DNA of 16,035 bases from Holophaga sp. (GCA_031292735.1 JARLGP010000090.1:1-16035); one strand, 5' to 3'. Positions 1-6,497 are shown, counted from the first letter of the stretch. Numbers and translations are program-made. The notes: a model not told the origin generated them from the sequence alone.

Positions 1-33
1 CGCGAAGACGAACGCGTTGTTCGCTTGGTTCAT
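1..33 (-). CDS. Start of an unidentified gene running off the left edge
   Basis: On the minus strand an ATG at 33 opens a frame that stays open to the window edge and encodes MNQANNAFVFA. An AAGGGG Shine-Dalgarno-like sequence (complement of 39-44) lies about five bases before the ATG, which is why I take this as a true start rather than chance. Eleven residues are too few to identify a family. The gene points the same way as ribF but is separated from it by about 260 bases, so it probably has its own promoter. Confidence 0.5.
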   Translation of the reverse strand, partial: MNQANNAFVFA

Positions 34-295
34 TACAGCCCCTTGCGGGACTCAAAGCATTCCCATTCTCTTTATCCGGCTTTCAAAGATGCCCGGGATG
101 ATCGCGGCCTGCCCTTCCGGGCCTGCCCGCTTTCCTTCCGATCACCGCAACCTCGATCGCGGCGAAATCCAAGATTACTACATTTTCACAACGATGCGAG
201 GTTTTTTTTCAAGACTTTGTGCTCTGCCATTGACTGTGCGGGGATTGCCCTAATGTAAAAATTGATATTACGATGGTTGACTTCCTCGGCATTTT
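34..295. other. Non-coding region between the left-edge gene and ribF
   Basis: I see no convincing gene here. The stretch from about 175 to 300 is clearly richer in A and T than the neighbouring genes and carries a run of eight T at 203-210. The part nearer the left-edge gene contains a short perfect hairpin, GCCC-TTCC-GGGC at 111-122, the octamer GCCTGCCC twice in close succession (107-114 and 120-127), and GATCGCGGC at 100-108 and again at 155-163. It most likely holds the end of the ribF transcript and the promoter and leader of the left-edge gene. I could not find a -35/-10 pair close enough to consensus to call. Confidence 0.4.
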
Positions 296-1225
296 TCATC
301 GGGAAGGTTGCCAGGCCTGGCCCTGGGCCACGTCCTCGACGATCTGGGCACGCAGCGCTTCCATGTCGGCGAACTTGCGCTCGCCCCGGAGGCGGTGCAG
401 GAAGCGCACTTCCAGATGACAGCCGTAGAGGTCGCCCTCGAAGCCCGGCAGATGGGTTTCCACGGTGACGTTGAGGCCCTGGAAGGTGGGCTTCAGGCCC
501 ACGTTGGTGAGGCCCCGCATGGGCTGCGGCAGGTGCGCGCCGCGCACCTCGGTGACGTAGACGCCGTTGCCCGGCAGTTGCTCCTGTTCCCAGGCCAGGT
601 TGGCGGTGGGAAAGCCCAGGTGCCGACCCCGGCGCTCCCCTTCCACCACCACGCCGCTCAGGGCGTAGGGATGGCCCAGCAGGGCCGCCGCCTGCTCCAC
701 GTCGCCGGCGTCCAGGGCCTGGCGGATGCGGGTGGACGACAGGTGGCCGTCGTCCGGCGCGCGCAGCGCGTGGCCATGGATCTCGCAGCCGATCTCCTGG
801 CCCCAGGCCTCCAGGGTGGCCAGGTCTCCGGCCCTGTCCTTGCCGAACCGGAAGCCCCGCCCCACATGCAGTTCCATGGGCGCCAGCACCCGGTGCAGGC
901 CGTGCAGGAAGGCCTGCGGGCTGAGTTCCGAGAAGGTGCGGCTGAACGGGATGATCCAGGCCAGGTCCATGCCGGCGGCGGCGAACGCGTCCAGCCGCTG
1001 GGGCAGGGTCATCAGCAGCTTCGGCCGGCGCTCGGGCGCCACGATCATGGCGGGATGGGGATCGAAGGTGACCACCACCGCCGGGACACCCCGGGCCCGG
1101 GCGCGCAGGGCCGCCAGTTCGAGGATGCTCTTGTGGGCCGCGTGGACTCCGTCGAAATTGCCCAGGGTGAGGATGCAGGGCCCCTCGGGGGGCGCGCAGT
1201 CCAGGGTGTGGCGCCAGACCTTCAT
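296..1225 (-). CDS. ribF: Bifunctional riboflavin kinase / FAD synthetase (RibF)
   Basis: This 309-residue cytoplasmic enzyme phosphorylates riboflavin to FMN and adenylylates FMN to FAD; the length is normal for bacterial RibF. The N-terminal half is the nucleotidyltransferase (FAD synthetase) domain: GNFDGVHAAH at 22-31 and STRIR at 164-168. The canonical motif is GxFDGxHxGH, so Ala30 replaces the second glycine. The C-terminal half (from about 185) is the riboflavin kinase domain, with GFPTANL at 204-210, GLTNVGLKPTF at 238-248 and a GDLYG turn at 264-268. The start is the ATG at 1225, preceded by GGAGGGAGG; it overlaps the stop of the upstream TerC-family gene by four bases (ATGA), so the two are co-transcribed and probably translationally coupled. 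An in-frame open reading frame extends far upstream, but only as the antisense of the TerC-family gene and rsmE. Identification is secure; the Gly-to-Ala change is seen, its effect unknown. Confidence 0.96.
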   Translation of the reverse strand: MKVWRHTLDCAPPEGPCILTLGNFDGVHAAHKSILELAALRARARGVPAVVVTFDPHPAMIVAPERRPKLLMTLPQRLDAFAAAGMDLAWIIPFSRTFSELSPQAFLHGLHRVLAPMELHVGRGFRFGKDRAGDLATLEAWGQEIGCEIHGHALRAPDDGHLSSTRIRQALDAGDVEQAAALLGHPYALSGVVVEGERRGRHLGFPTANLAWEQEQLPGNGVYVTEVRGAHLPQPMRGLTNVGLKPTFQGLNVTVETHLPGFEGDLYGCHLEVRFLHRLRGERKFADMEALRAQIVEDVAQGQAWQPSR

Positions 1226-2172
1226 TGTCGTTTTCCTCCCTCCGGCTGGGGCCAGGCGAGGCTCCCGGCCACACAGCCTATCAATACCAGGGCGATCACG
1301 CCCAGGGAAACCACGATGGGGATTTCCACCAGGTGGGCCAGGCACATCTTGGCCCCCACGAAGACGAGGATGATCGCCAGGCCGACGCTGAGCAGGTGGA
1401 AGCGGTCCATCATCCGCGCCAGCAGGAAGTAGAGACTGCGCAGGCCGAGGATGGCGAAGATGTTGGAGGTGTAGACCAGGAAGGGGTCCCGGGTCACGGC
1501 CAGCACGGCGGGCACGGAATCCACCGCGAACAGGAGGTCGGTGGCCTCGACGATCACCAGCAGCATCAGCATGGGGGTGGCATGCCAGCGGCCTTCCTGG
1601 TGGATCCAGAACCGCTCGTAGCCGGCCTCGGGAGCGAACGGCATGATCCGCTGGAAGGTGCGCGCCAGCGCGCCCCGGCGCGGATCCGCCGGTTCCTTGC
1701 CGCGCTGCGCGAACAGCCTGATGCCGGTGTAGACCAGGAACGCGCCGAACAGGAAGATCGTCCAGGCGAAGCGGTTGAGCAGGGTGATGCCGGCGGCGAT
1801 CATGACCGCCCGCAGGAGCATCGCCCCCACCACGCCCCAGTACAGGATCCGGTGCTGGTTGCGGGCCGGCACCTGGAACGAGGTGAACAGCAGGACGAAC
1901 ACGAACAGGTTGTCCACGCTCAGGGACTTTTCCAGCAGGTAGCCGGTGAAGAATTCGGCCGCCTGGCGACCGCCCATGGTCTTCCAGACGACCCCGTTGA
2001 AGGCCAGGGAAAGCAGCACCCAGACGGCGCTCCACCAGGCCGCCTCGCGCCAGCCGGGAGTGTGGGCGTCCCGGTTGAACACGCCCAGGTCCAGGGCGAG
2101 CATGATCACCACGAGGAGGTGGAAGCCCAACCAGGCCCACCAGGGTGCGGAACTGAACAGGGCTTGGAACAA
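1222..2172 (-). CDS. TerC/Alx-family integral membrane protein, TTG start
   Basis: A 316-residue polytopic membrane protein of the TerC family, closest in layout to Escherichia coli Alx/YgjT and YkoY-type proteins, which are implicated in manganese export or metal handling at the inner membrane. Several hydrophobic segments span the chain. Family signatures are visible: EKSLSVDNLFVF at 81-92 and EATDLLFAVDSVPA at 209-222, whose acidic residues in the membrane are the presumed metal-binding sites, and the conserved TSNIFAILGLRSLYFLL at 235-251. No good ATG exists at the expected N-terminus: the first ATG in frame lies inside the first membrane segment. A TTG at 2172 preceded by GGAGG gives MFQALFSSAPWWAW and a normal-length protein, so I use it. 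The gene heads the operon with ribF and diverges from rsmE. The substrate cannot be read from sequence; Mn2+ is an inference from the family. Confidence 0.88.
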   Translation of the reverse strand: MFQALFSSAPWWAWLGFHLLVVIMLALDLGVFNRDAHTPGWREAAWWSAVWVLLSLAFNGVVWKTMGGRQAAEFFTGYLLEKSLSVDNLFVFVLLFTSFQVPARNQHRILYWGVVGAMLLRAVMIAAGITLLNRFAWTIFLFGAFLVYTGIRLFAQRGKEPADPRRGALARTFQRIMPFAPEAGYERFWIHQEGRWHATPMLMLLVIVEATDLLFAVDSVPAVLAVTRDPFLVYTSNIFAILGLRSLYFLLARMMDRFHLLSVGLAIILVFVGAKMCLAHLVEIPIVVSLGVIALVLIGCVAGSLAWPQPEGGKRQ

Positions 2173-2176
2173 GTCG

Positions 2177-2181
2177 CCTCC
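2177..2181 (-). promoter_or_regulatory. Ribosome binding site that fixes the TTG start of the TerC-family gene
   Basis: The complement reads GGAGG, four bases before the TTG at 2172. It is the only strong Shine-Dalgarno sequence near the expected N-terminus. No ATG or GTG in frame near here is better placed. Confidence 0.6.
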
Positions 2182-2192
2182 GGACGCACAGT

Positions 2193-2202
2193 TTAACGTT
2201 AA
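2193..2202. promoter_or_regulatory. Perfect palindrome TTAACGTTAA in the TerC-family gene / rsmE divergent region
   Basis: The ten bases TTAACGTTAA are fully self-complementary and AT-rich inside an otherwise GC-rich 88-base intergenic region (2173-2260). They lie 20 bases upstream of the TerC-family start codon and about 60 upstream of rsmE. The position suits an operator or part of the promoter for the minus-strand operon. No specific regulator can be named from this sequence. Confidence 0.35.
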
Positions 2203-2260
2203 GCTGGCGCCCCCTGCGGTATGGTTGACCGTCCTTGTTCCATTCCCTGAAAGTGCCGCC

Positions 2261-2977
2261 ATGAGCATTCCCCGCTTCTTCATCCCCTTTTCCGGATCCG
2301 CCCACGAAGGCCTCCAGATGCCGCTGGGCGCCGCCCAGGCCCGGCACCTCTGGGTGCTGCGGACGCCGCCCGGCTCGGCCCTGGAACTGGTGCTGGAATC
2401 CGGCCCCTGGCGGGCCGATCTTTCGGAGATCGACAAGGACCACGCCATGGCCCGCCTGGTGGCGCCGCTCCGGGAGGACCGGGAGGCGCCCGTGGCCATC
2501 ACCGCCTACATCCCGGTCACCGCGCAGCTGTCGCTGCTGGACGATCTGCTGCCGCCCCTGGTGGAGCTGGGCGCCACCCAGATCCAGCCGGTGGCGTTCC
2601 GGCGCAGCGAATACGACGCGGCCAAGACCGCGGCCCGCTTCGAGCGCTGGCAGCGCATCGTGCACAGCGCCTGCGAGCAGAGCCACCGGTCGAAGGTGCC
2701 GGGGTTCGCGCTGCCGGTGTCCTTCGAGGCCCTGCTCGAGGTGACCACCGCCCAGCGCTGGGTGGCCCATGAGCTGCCCTCCAGCCAGCCCAACCCGGTC
2801 CTGACCCGGGATCCGGTGGCCTTCACCAGCGGGCCGGAAGGCGGGCTCACCGACGGGGAGTACGCCGCCCTCACCGGGGCGGGCTGGCAGTCGCTGTACC
2901 TGGGCGGCAGCATCCTGCGGGCGGTCACCTGCCCGGTGGCGGTCCTGGGGGCGATCCGCTTCCTGTTGCCGCGCTAG
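2261..2977 (+). CDS. rsmE: 16S rRNA (uracil-1498-N3)-methyltransferase RsmE
   Basis: The 238-residue product matches RsmE, a SPOUT-fold enzyme that uses S-adenosylmethionine to methylate N3 of U1498 in 16S rRNA within the 30S subunit. The N-terminal region (1-70) is the PUA-like RNA-binding domain. The catalytic domain shows ERWQRIVHSACEQSHRSKVP at 128-147, the family's EQSxRxxxP signature, then the SAM-binding knot with FTSGPEGGLTDGE at 188-200 and SLYLGGSILRAV at 211-222. Most homologues read LGxRILRTETA in the last motif; here it is LGGSILRAVTC, so the usual Arg before the Ile/Val and the Glu after the Thr are changed. The ATG at 2261 has only a weak ribosome binding site, but it gives the expected N-terminus MSIPRFFI. 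It is divergent from the TerC-family operon. Confidence 0.92.
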   Translation: MSIPRFFIPFSGSAHEGLQMPLGAAQARHLWVLRTPPGSALELVLESGPWRADLSEIDKDHAMARLVAPLREDREAPVAITAYIPVTAQLSLLDDLLPPLVELGATQIQPVAFRRSEYDAAKTAARFERWQRIVHSACEQSHRSKVPGFALPVSFEALLEVTTAQRWVAHELPSSQPNPVLTRDPVAFTSGPEGGLTDGEYAALTGAGWQSLYLGGSILRAVTCPVAVLGAIRFLLPR

Positions 2978-3008
2978 GCAACGGCTAGGTTTTTTCCGGC
3001 GCCTGGCC

Positions 3009-3050
3009 TATGATCATGCCCTGCCGCCGCAGCGGCGCAGGGTGGAGGGT
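3009..3050 (+). promoter_or_regulatory. Possible promoter -10 and leader hairpin for the peroxiredoxin gene
   Basis: TATGAT at 3009-3014 is a good -10 hexamer, but no matching -35 is evident 16-18 bases upstream. The leader that would follow can form a short stem (GCCGC/GCGGC around 3023-3036) directly before the Shine-Dalgarno GGAGGG. The gap of 78 bases after rsmE makes a separate promoter plausible, although read-through from rsmE is equally possible. Confidence 0.25.
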
Positions 3051-3055
3051 CGGTC

Positions 3056-3565
3056 ATGTTCAGACGTAGCGTGGTGGCGGGGTTGCTGGGGACCCTGGGG
3101 CTCATGGCCCCGGCCGCCGACCTCGCGGCGGGGATGAAGGCCCCGGAATTCGAGGCCCTCGATCAGAACGGGAGCACCGTCAAGCTCGCGGACTATCGGG
3201 GAAAAGCCAACGTGGTGCTGTATTTCTACCCCAAGGACGACACCCCGGGCTGCACCGCGGAGGCCTGTTCCCTGGCCAAGGGCTATCGGGAGATCCAGGC
3301 CACCGGGGCGGTGGTGCTGGGGGTGAGCGCGGACGACGTGGTCAGCCACAAGGCCTTCGCCGGGAAGTACGAGCTGCCCTTCTCCCTCCTGGCCGACCCG
3401 GACGGCACCCTGATCAACCAGTACGGGGTGAAGATGCCGCTGCTCAAGATGGCCTCCCGGGTCACCTTCATCATCGACAAGCAGGGCGTCATCCGGTTCA
3501 AGGTGGCCAAGGTGCGCACCAAGACCCACGACCAGCAGGTGCTGGAACTGCTGAAGACGCTCTAG
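3056..3565 (+). CDS. Exported PrxQ/Bcp-type peroxiredoxin
   Basis: A 169-residue thiol peroxidase of the AhpC/TSA superfamily, PrxQ (Bcp) subgroup, which reduces hydrogen peroxide and organic hydroperoxides. The peroxidatic cysteine is Cys66 in FYPKDDTPGCTAEAC. The resolving cysteine is Cys71, five residues later, the spacing typical of PrxQ enzymes that form a disulfide within one subunit. Unlike the usual cytoplasmic Bcp of about 150 residues, the protein begins MFRRSVVAGLLGTLGLMAPAADLAAG: basic residues, a hydrophobic core and small residues before about position 26. That looks like a Sec signal peptide, so the enzyme probably works in the periplasm. The ATG at 3056 is preceded by GGAGGG at good distance, which supports including the leader. 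It lies downstream of rsmE and converges on the next gene with a 28-base gap in which I see no clear terminator. Confidence 0.92.
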   Translation: MFRRSVVAGLLGTLGLMAPAADLAAGMKAPEFEALDQNGSTVKLADYRGKANVVLYFYPKDDTPGCTAEACSLAKGYREIQATGAVVLGVSADDVVSHKAFAGKYELPFSLLADPDGTLINQYGVKMPLLKMASRVTFIIDKQGVIRFKVAKVRTKTHDQQVLELLKTL

Positions 3566-3593
3566 GCGGATACGTTGCGCGGGCCTCCGGGGC

Positions 3594-4631
3594 TCAGGCC
3601 TTGGCGCAAACCTCGGCCAGCCGCCGTTCCCGGCGCCCGGCCCAGTTGCCCTGGTGGTAGGCATAGCCGGCCAGCAGGGGGAAGGTGATGGTGGCCTCGC
3701 CGTAGACCATCTGCTCGTGGGTGGTGGACACCTTGCCCCAGGAGCTGGCCTCCTGCAGGGTGGACCCGGACAGGGCCCCGTCCCGCTCGTCGGCCACGGT
3801 GAGCTGGACGGCGTACTTGTGCATGGGGGCCGTGTGGCCGAGCAGTTCGGCGGCCACCACGGTGTCCTGGGCGAAGTTCTTGGGCACCCCGCCGCCCACC
3901 ATGAGCAGGCCGGTGTCGGCGCAGGCGAGCTTGACCCGGGTCAACTCCAGGAAGTCCCGGGCGCTGTCCAGGGTCATGCAGCGGCCGGGGCGGGCCACCT
4001 GGTGCATGACGAAGCCGAACCCGGCCGAGCAGTCGCTGAAGGCCGGGCAGAAAATGGGCACGCCCTTCTCGAACGCGGCCCGGACAATGCTGTCCGCCCC
4101 CAGGTCGCGCTCCTGCAGGTGGCGGCCCATGGCTTCGATGAACTCCCGGCTGGAGTACGGACGGGGCTCCAGGCCGTCGGCGATGTGGCCGATGGCCTGG
4201 TCGCACACCCGCAACTGGTCCTCGTCGATGAGGGTGTCGTAGATGCGGTCGATGGCCAGGTCACGCAGCTGGTTGTCATCCAGGGCCGGGCTGCCCAGGT
4301 AGTGCCGGAAGCCCAGGGCCTCGAAGAAATCCTGGTCGACGATGTTGGCGCCGGTGGAAACGATGGCGTCCACCATGTTGTTGCGCACCAGGTCGAGGAT
4401 CACGTGCTTGAGCCCGGCGGAAACCAGGGAGCCGGCCAGGGTGAGGATCACCCCGCATTCCGGCTCGGCCAGCATCATGCCGTAGATGCGGGCGGCGCGG
4501 TTGAGGTTGCGGGCCTGGAACGCCATGTGTCCCATGGCGTCCACCAGGGGACGGGGATCGAAGGCCTTGAGCTCCAGATGCTCGATGGGGGCCACGAGCA
4601 GTTCGGCCTTGGCCAGGGACGTTTTTTCCAT
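3594..4631 (-). CDS. Deoxyhypusine synthase-family protein (bacterial polyamine-modifying enzyme)
   Basis: The 345-residue product belongs to the deoxyhypusine synthase family, NAD-dependent enzymes that cleave spermidine and move its aminobutyl group to an acceptor. In eukaryotes and archaea the acceptor is a lysine of eIF5A/aIF5A. Bacteria lack that protein, so the acceptor here is more likely a small amine, as in homospermidine formation; this is inference. Visible family features include TLAGSLVSAGLKHVI near 64-78, VSTGANIVDQDFFEALG near 91-107 (NAD region), MVGGGVPKNF near 244-253, and EASSWGKVSTTHEQMVYGEATITFPLL near 294-320. The Lys in SSWGK (Lys300) aligns with the catalytic Lys329 of the human enzyme, so activity is likely retained. 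I chose the ATG at 4631 because GGAG lies six bases upstream; a TTG at 4637 is the alternative. It stands alone on its strand, divergent from the RNase D gene. Confidence 0.88.
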   Translation of the reverse strand: MEKTSLAKAELLVAPIEHLELKAFDPRPLVDAMGHMAFQARNLNRAARIYGMMLAEPECGVILTLAGSLVSAGLKHVILDLVRNNMVDAIVSTGANIVDQDFFEALGFRHYLGSPALDDNQLRDLAIDRIYDTLIDEDQLRVCDQAIGHIADGLEPRPYSSREFIEAMGRHLQERDLGADSIVRAAFEKGVPIFCPAFSDCSAGFGFVMHQVARPGRCMTLDSARDFLELTRVKLACADTGLLMVGGGVPKNFAQDTVVAAELLGHTAPMHKYAVQLTVADERDGALSGSTLQEASSWGKVSTTHEQMVYGEATITFPLLAGYAYHQGNWAGRRERRLAEVCAKA

Positions 4632-4637
4632 TTTCAA

Positions 4638-4641
4638 CTCC
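4638..4641 (-). promoter_or_regulatory. Ribosome binding site selecting the ATG at 4631
   Basis: The complement reads GGAG with six bases to the ATG at 4631. It would touch the alternative TTG at 4637, so it favours the ATG as the true start of the deoxyhypusine synthase-family gene. Confidence 0.55.
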
Positions 4642-4700
4642 AGACGACCTTGGGTTCCCGGTGGTCCAGGTCGTGCGCTTCCGCCGGGGGCGCCCTACGG

Positions 4701-4714
4701 TTGCGGTTCCGCAA
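4701..4714. repeat. Inverted repeat TTGCG-N4-CGCAA in the leader of the deoxyhypusine synthase-family gene
   Basis: Five-base perfect arms separated by GTTC lie 70 bases upstream of the ATG at 4631 and downstream of the proposed promoter. They could form a leader hairpin in the minus-strand transcript or be a protein binding site. Confidence 0.3.
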
Positions 4715-4750
4715 TCCGCCATCGGAGCGCCGGGTGGCTGGTGAACGCCT

Positions 4751-4778
4751 ATTCTACCTCCCATCGGTCGCGGCGCAA
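4751..4778 (-). promoter_or_regulatory. Candidate sigma70-type promoter for the deoxyhypusine synthase-family gene
   Basis: On the minus strand, TTGCGC (complement of 4773-4778) is followed after 16 bases by TAGAAT (complement of 4751-4756). These match four and five of six consensus positions. Transcription would begin near 4744 and leave a leader of about 110 bases before the ATG at 4631. Confidence 0.35.
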
Positions 4779-4848
4779 TGGCAATCGACAACAGGCTTTT
4801 GGACCAATTACCTGCGTCGCGGCGCCGAATTTCGGGCACACTCAAGGG

Positions 4849-5736
4849 ATGGCTCCAGATCGGTTTGATCTTCCCACCACTTTCGTCGACTCGCCCGAGA
4901 CCCTGGCGGACGCGCTGCCCCACTGGTTCGCGGCGAACCTGCTGGCGGTGGACATCGAGTGCAGCCTCACCGGATTCCACCACTGCGTGCTGGCCCTGCT
5001 GCAGGTGGCCACCCACGACAAGGCCTGGCTGGTGGACCCCCTGGCCATTCCCGAACTGATGCGGCCGGCCCTGCTGGCCATGGCCGAAGTGCCCTGGATC
5101 GTCCACGACTTCTCCGGCGACGGCATCGTGTTCAAGCGGATCTACGACGTGGTGCCTGCCTCGGTGATGGACACCATGCTGCTGGCCCGCACCCTGGGCT
5201 ACCCGCAGCCCGGGCTCAAGACCATGGCCCGGGTCAAGCTCGGCCTGGAGATTCCCAAGGAGGAGCAGGACTCCAACTGGATGCACCGGCCCCTGCGCGA
5301 GGCCCAGATCAGCTATGCCGCCCGCGACGCCACCCTGCTGCTGCCGCTGCTGCGCACCCTGGCCGCGGAGGCCGAGACCAAGCGCGAGGACCCGGTGGTG
5401 GGACCGAACCTCCGCCAGTTGCCGGGCGAGATGCGCCGCCTGCTGCACCGGGTGCGCCACTACCAGACCCCGGAAAACAATCCGGTGCTGGACAAGGTGC
5501 GCCACCTGGGGCTGGGCGAGGCGGCCATCGAGAAGGCCAGGCGGCTCACCGACCTGCGCCATCGCTGGGGCAACCAAGGCGATGTGGCGGCGGTGATGGA
5601 ACTGGGCAACCGGTGGATCGTGGCCCGCCTGGAACATCCACCCCTCACCAAGGAGGCCCTGGAGCGGTGCATGCCCAACCCGCGCTTCCGCCGGGCCCGT
5701 CTGGAGGCCCTATGGGAAGTCCTGGGCGAAAGGTAG
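4849..5736 (+). CDS. rnd: Ribonuclease D-type 3'-5' exoribonuclease with HRDC domain
   Basis: The 295-residue product is a DEDDy-family 3'-5' exonuclease, most like RNase D, which trims 3' ends of tRNA and other structured RNAs. The metal-binding residues can be assigned: Asp35 and Glu37 in AVDIE (motif I), Asp91 in HDFSGD (motif II, five residues after His86), and Tyr156-x3-Asp160 in SYAARDA (motif III, the Y form). The RNase D signature DSNWMHRPLREAQ at 141-153 precedes motif III. Residues about 200-280 form one HRDC nucleic-acid-binding domain; the E. coli enzyme is longer (about 375) with two. The ATG at 4849 gives the natural N-terminus, but the AAGGG next to it is too close to serve as a normal ribosome binding site and no other start is better. 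It is the first gene of a plus-strand run, 41 bases before fliW. Confidence 0.88.
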   Translation: MAPDRFDLPTTFVDSPETLADALPHWFAANLLAVDIECSLTGFHHCVLALLQVATHDKAWLVDPLAIPELMRPALLAMAEVPWIVHDFSGDGIVFKRIYDVVPASVMDTMLLARTLGYPQPGLKTMARVKLGLEIPKEEQDSNWMHRPLREAQISYAARDATLLLPLLRTLAAEAETKREDPVVGPNLRQLPGEMRRLLHRVRHYQTPENNPVLDKVRHLGLGEAAIEKARRLTDLRHRWGNQGDVAAVMELGNRWIVARLEHPPLTKEALERCMPNPRFRRARLEALWEVLGER

Positions 5737-5777
5737 CCAGCCGTTCACGTCAGACGCCAGCAGGTCCCGGAGATCCC

Positions 5778-6173
5778 ATGGTTCAGGACGATGTCATTCT
5801 CAGCTTCCCGAAGGGGCTCATCGGCTACCCGGCGTTCAAGGCGTACCGCCTGTTCGAGCCCAAGGACGGCTACCCGCTGAAGTTCCTGCAGGCAGTGGAG
5901 CGGGAGGACATCTCCTTCACCTGCATCGACGTGGGAGCCATCAAGCCCGACTACGTGGTGCCCCTCAGCGAGGTGGAGGCCCAGGACCTGGCCATCCGGG
6001 AACCGTCGGACGCCCTCATCCTGGCCCTGGTGGTCATCCCCGCCGATCCCACCCAGATGACCGCCAACCTGGCCGGTCCGCTGGTGGTAAATGTCAAGAC
6101 CTTGAAGGCTCGGCAGATTGCGCTCAACATCGACCAGTTTCCCCTGGCCTATCCCGTCTTCTCAGGAAAGTAG
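5778..6173 (+). CDS. fliW: Flagellar assembly factor FliW, CsrA antagonist
   Basis: The 131-residue protein matches FliW, a small cytoplasmic beta-barrel protein. In Bacillus subtilis and Campylobacter, FliW binds flagellin and, when freed by flagellin secretion, binds CsrA and blocks it, coupling flagellin synthesis to assembly. Recognisable parts are the N-terminal ILSFPKGLIGYPAFKAYRLFE, FLQAVEREDISFTCIDV near 38-54, and the C-terminal GPLVVNVKTLKARQIALN, typical of the family. The ATG at 5778 follows GGAGA at proper distance. The next gene, six bases on, is csrA, the expected partner. No flagellin, FlgL or FlgK gene is visible nearby, although fliW and csrA often sit in such clusters; the pair here instead follows an RNase D gene. 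Confidence 0.95.
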   Translation: MVQDDVILSFPKGLIGYPAFKAYRLFEPKDGYPLKFLQAVEREDISFTCIDVGAIKPDYVVPLSEVEAQDLAIREPSDALILALVVIPADPTQMTANLAGPLVVNVKTLKARQIALNIDQFPLAYPVFSGK

Positions 6174-6179
6174 GGCACC

Positions 6180-6446
6180 ATGCTGGTCATCTCCCGGAAA
6201 TTGGACCAGTCCATCATCATCAACGGCAACGTCGAGGTGGTGGTGACCGGCCTGGGCAAGGACGGCGTGCGGCTGGGGATCATCGCCCCCCGGGAGGTGG
6301 AAGTGCACCGCCGGGAGGTATTCGAAGCCATCGCCGCCGCCAACCGCGCCGCCAGCGTCTCCCCGGCGGACGCCCCGCCCATCCACGATGTGGCCGCGCT
6401 GCTGCGCGCCCGGAATCCCAAGATCCCCCCCGCAAAGGAGAAATAA
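6180..6446 (+). CDS. csrA: Carbon storage regulator CsrA, with C-terminal extension
   Basis: An RNA-binding dimer that recognises GGA-containing hairpins in mRNA leaders and changes translation or stability, classically of flagellin and metabolic genes. The first 55 residues match CsrA throughout (MLVISRKLDQSIIINGNVEV, GVRLGIIAPREVEVHRREVFEAI). The key RNA contacts are present: Leu2-Arg6 on strand 1 and Arg44 in EVHRREV on strand 5. At 88 residues it is longer than the 61 of E. coli CsrA. The extra C-terminal part (about 56-88) is rich in Ala and Pro with a basic end, PKIPPAKEK. Longer C-termini are common in FliW-containing lineages, where this end contributes to the FliW contact; that role here is inferred. 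It is co-transcribed with fliW, six bases after its stop codon, with a GTAGGG ribosome binding site that overlaps that stop. Confidence 0.96.
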   Translation: MLVISRKLDQSIIINGNVEVVVTGLGKDGVRLGIIAPREVEVHRREVFEAIAAANRAASVSPADAPPIHDVAALLRARNPKIPPAKEK

Positions 6447-6484
6447 CGCCCGGCGAACCTGGCTCGACGTTGGGCCCCGGCATC

Positions 6485-6497
6485 ACGCCATTGGCGT
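6485..6497. promoter_or_regulatory. Inverted repeat ACGCCA-T-TGGCGT downstream of csrA
   Basis: Perfect six-base arms around a single central T form a 13-base dyad in the 121-base gap between csrA and the Sel1-repeat gene. The shape is that of a protein operator more than of an RNA hairpin, though an ACGC/GCGT stem with a five-base loop is possible. No regulator can be assigned. Confidence 0.35.

Noticed and set aside
17..258. Two overlapping plus-strand open frames of about 78 codons near the left edge
   Set aside because: Neither has a ribosome binding site, a recognisable domain or coding-like codon use, and both overlap the start of the minus-strand gene at 33.
2173..2260. Manganese (yybP-ykoY) riboswitch before the TerC-family gene
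   Set aside because: The whole divergent gap is 88 bases and must also hold the promoters. I see none of the expected paired helices, so there is no room or sequence support for it.
1226..2770. A very long minus-strand open frame (over 800 codons) that ends as RibF and begins antisense to rsmE
   Set aside because: Only the last 309 codons match a protein family. The rest overlaps the TerC-family gene and rsmE in other frames and shows the low-complexity Gly/Arg/Pro/His composition typical of shadow frames in GC-rich DNA.
3654..4868. Plus-strand open frame of about 400 codons over the deoxyhypusine synthase-family gene
   Set aside because: It lies antisense to a gene with clear active-site motifs, and its translation is a His/Gly/Val/Gln-rich shadow with no recognisable domain.
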